A stretch of DNA of 14,445 nucleotides from an uncultured Lachnospiraceae bacterium (GTDB lineage: Bacteria > Bacillota > Clostridia > Lachnospirales > Lachnospiraceae), in NCBI GenBank assembly GCA_910587895.1, contig CAJUOE010000018.1, positions 1 through 14,445 on the forward strand, written 5' to 3'. The position numbers and the translations under genes were made by a program. Shown here piece after piece: positions 12,949 to 14,445 of the stretch. Each line of letters starts with the position of its first letter. The first letter of the stretch is position 1. The notes under the pieces are model-generated. The model saw nothing but the letters and a program-made list of their open reading frames with translations, did no database searches and was not told the origin of the DNA.

Positions 12949-14202
12949 TTATAGTTCAATATGTTCCGGGAACGCTTCTTTTCGCATGATCCCCCACATC
13001 TTGTCGATATAGGACAGCGTGTAAAAATTTTCGTAATAGTGATAGTAAAAAGCGCCTTTTAGCGTCATTTCATAAGTACCGTTATCTTCCTTGATGAAAC
13101 CAAATCGCTTTGCAAGCCAAAATTCAAATCCATATTTTTTCTTCAGCGGCACACCAAAGAATTTTTCAAAATCTTTCGCTTTTACTTTCGTGCTGTATGC
13201 CGTCCAGAACAGCCAGTAAATCATTCTCTGCCGCCTGGTAAATCGAACCGTCAAAGATGAGGCGAGCTTTCCGGAACAAATTCTCTTGCAATAAGACGCA
13301 ACATCAAACGTATTGATTTTGAATTGTTCTTTGAACAGGCTGGTGGCAGAGCAACCGAATCCAAGAAAGTTATCTCTGGTCATGGACGAGTAATTTGCAT
13401 CCTGTTCACTTGAGAACGTCCAAATGGAACTGCGTAAATATCCTTTGCTCAAACAGTATTGCGTAATAGCATCCAGCAATTCTCGTTTTTCTTTCCCAGG
13501 CATCGCCGCAACAGAATTTTCCGTAAAAGTGAAATCAATAAGCGGGTAGATAGCGACGTGGTTAGCACCCAACGAAAAGGCTGCATCAATGTCAGACTTC
13601 AAATCATCATAAGTTTGTCCAGGCAATGCAAAGATAAAGTCCATAGAAACAGTTTCAAAAGGAACCGCCGCTAAAACAGACGATATCGCAGATGTGTCAA
13701 TTTTCTTTCTGCCGAGGATCTTCTGATATTTATCACAGAATGACTGGATCCCGATGCTGATTTTTGTCACGCCTGCATCTTTCAGAATTTGCAGCGTCTC
13801 CACATTCACATTATCCGGATGAAGCTCCAACCCAATGCCCTCTGTGATGATAAAGTGCTCATTAAGCGCATCTATAATTTCTTTTATGCGGCTTGCCGCA
13901 AGCGCCGGTGTTCCCCCTCCAAAATACAGGCTGGTTACTTTTTTCCGTCCTGTATGCTGGCTGCCTACAAGGTGAATTTCCTGGATCAAAGAATCTATGT
14001 ATTTGTCACACAGTTCAGTGGAATACCGCACTTTGCAATAGGGGCAGAAATTACATATGCTTTTGCAGAAAGGAATATGGACATACAGCCCAAGGTTTTC
14101 ACATTCTGCATACGGCAAAATCTGGTCATATTCATTTTTGAATGTAAATGGCTGCACAGTTCGAGTAAGCCACATTCTTGTTAAACTTGTAATAAAACTC
14201 AT
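12949..14202 (-). CDS. HemN/HemW-like radical SAM protein
   Basis: A 417-residue radical SAM enzyme of the coproporphyrinogen III oxidase-like group. Residues 40-60 read YVHIPFCKSICNFCPYCKVR; Cys46, Cys50 and Cys53 ligate the 4Fe-4S cluster, and Cys56 follows as in HemN/HemW. GGGTP (95-99) is the SAM amino-binding motif; ISIGIQSF (148-155) and MDFIFALPGQT (187-197) are family signatures. The C-terminal part (about 330-417) is a HemN_C-like winged region. HemW proteins handle heme; related enzymes use other substrates, so the name HemW is not assigned. It is longer at the N-terminus than usual, with about 35 residues before the cluster motif. ATG at 14202 has AGGAG 4 nt ahead. It lies 28 nt upstream of rlmD and should be co-transcribed. 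Confidence 0.85.
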   Translation of the reverse strand: MSFITSLTRMWLTRTVQPFTFKNEYDQILPYAECENLGLYVHIPFCKSICNFCPYCKVRYSTELCDKYIDSLIQEIHLVGSQHTGRKKVTSLYFGGGTPALAASRIKEIIDALNEHFIITEGIGLELHPDNVNVETLQILKDAGVTKISIGIQSFCDKYQKILGRKKIDTSAISSVLAAVPFETVSMDFIFALPGQTYDDLKSDIDAAFSLGANHVAIYPLIDFTFTENSVAAMPGKEKRELLDAITQYCLSKGYLRSSIWTFSSEQDANYSSMTRDNFLGFGCSATSLFKEQFKINTFDVASYCKRICSGKLASSLTVRFTRRQRMIYWLFWTAYSTKVKAKDFEKFFGVPLKKKYGFEFWLAKRFGFIKEDNGTYEMTLKGAFYYHYYENFYTLSYIDKMWGIMRKEAFPEHIEL

Positions 14203-14267
14203 ATTGCTCCTGAATGTCCTTCAAATATGTATGAAACCTCTCAAAAATTATTCTGGGATTTCTTCTG

Positions 14268-14305
14268 AAAAATAACGATGCCGGTCATACGACTCGACAT
14301 CGTTA
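14268..14305 (-). terminator. Terminator after the acidic-tail gene
   Basis: TAACGATG/CATCGTTA (14273-14280 and 14298-14305) enclose an inner stem with one bulged A and a GTAT loop. On the minus strand the stem runs into TTTTT (14272-14268). It lies 67 nt past the acidic protein's stop and separates that gene from the radical SAM gene. Confidence 0.88.
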
Positions 14306-14372
14306 CTTTTCTTTTCCTTCTGTTGAAAATACCTTATCGTACTAAAGCCTAAATTATCTTCCTGCCAGCGTC

Positions 14373-14445
14373 TTATTCGTCCTCATCCTCTTCATCAAAG
14401 AAATCATCTTCAAAATCGTCCTCAAAGTCATCCTCGAAATCTTCC
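14373..14445 (-). CDS. C-terminus of a highly acidic protein, cut by window edge
   Basis: Only the last 23 codons are inside the window. They encode a tail of Asp, Glu and Phe (EDFEDDFEDDFEDDFF, then DEEDEDE) ending with TAA at 14375. Such tails occur on RNA polymerase delta subunits and on several unrelated proteins, so no product can be named. A clear terminator follows. Confidence 0.65.
   Translation of the reverse strand, partial: EDFEDDFEDDFEDDFFDEEDEDE

Overview
The window looks like a chromosomal segment of a Gram-positive anaerobe of class Clostridia, probably a Lachnospiraceae member. The grounds are strong AGGAGG-type ribosome sites, a secreted protein ending in the Ig-like plus BspA-type leucine-rich modules common in that family, a Firmicutes-style chemoreceptor, and an rlmD gene whose damaged 3' end recalls the long RlmD tail seen in these bacteria. 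Every gene I can support is on the minus strand, so the order of transcription runs from high to low coordinates.

Right part (about 11.3-14.4 kb): the C-terminus of a very acidic protein ends in a strong terminator. A HemN/HemW-like radical SAM gene and rlmD follow, 28 nt apart, probably as one operon. The last part of rlmD has suffered a deletion with a frame change: the family's normal C-terminal tail is still readable just downstream in another frame, and its stop codon overlaps the start of a 97-residue unknown gene.

Middle part (about 8.9-11.3 kb): an AT-rich accessory block holds the 97-residue gene, a KilA-N domain gene, and a broken AbiH/SIR2-like gene. The broken gene reads as one protein if single-base changes are allowed at three or four short A/T runs. 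I read this block as defence or mobile-element cargo at the 3' end of rlmD.

Left of that (8.17-8.97 kb) is the most unusual gene: an exported or membrane-anchored protein built from nine 16-residue units, eight of them with the pattern C-x4-C-x5-H-x-H, ending in a His-rich tail. It has its own promoter and terminator and looks like a repeat-built metal binder. An AraC/GyrI-like regulator follows, coupled to a Cys-containing 157-residue protein. Then come a large secreted SGNH-esterase with carbohydrate-binding and surface modules (terminator present), a Cache/HAMP chemoreceptor preceded by two palindromes, and a second AraC-type regulator followed by a TfoX-N domain protein. The left edge is the start of an insertion sequence whose end lies about 10 nt past the TfoX gene.

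Recurring themes are two regulator-plus-small-effector pairs (AraC/TfoX-N and AraC-GyrI/Cys protein), surface carbohydrate and chemotaxis functions, and one AT-rich island with damage at both margins. Function calls come from reading motifs; no database search was run.
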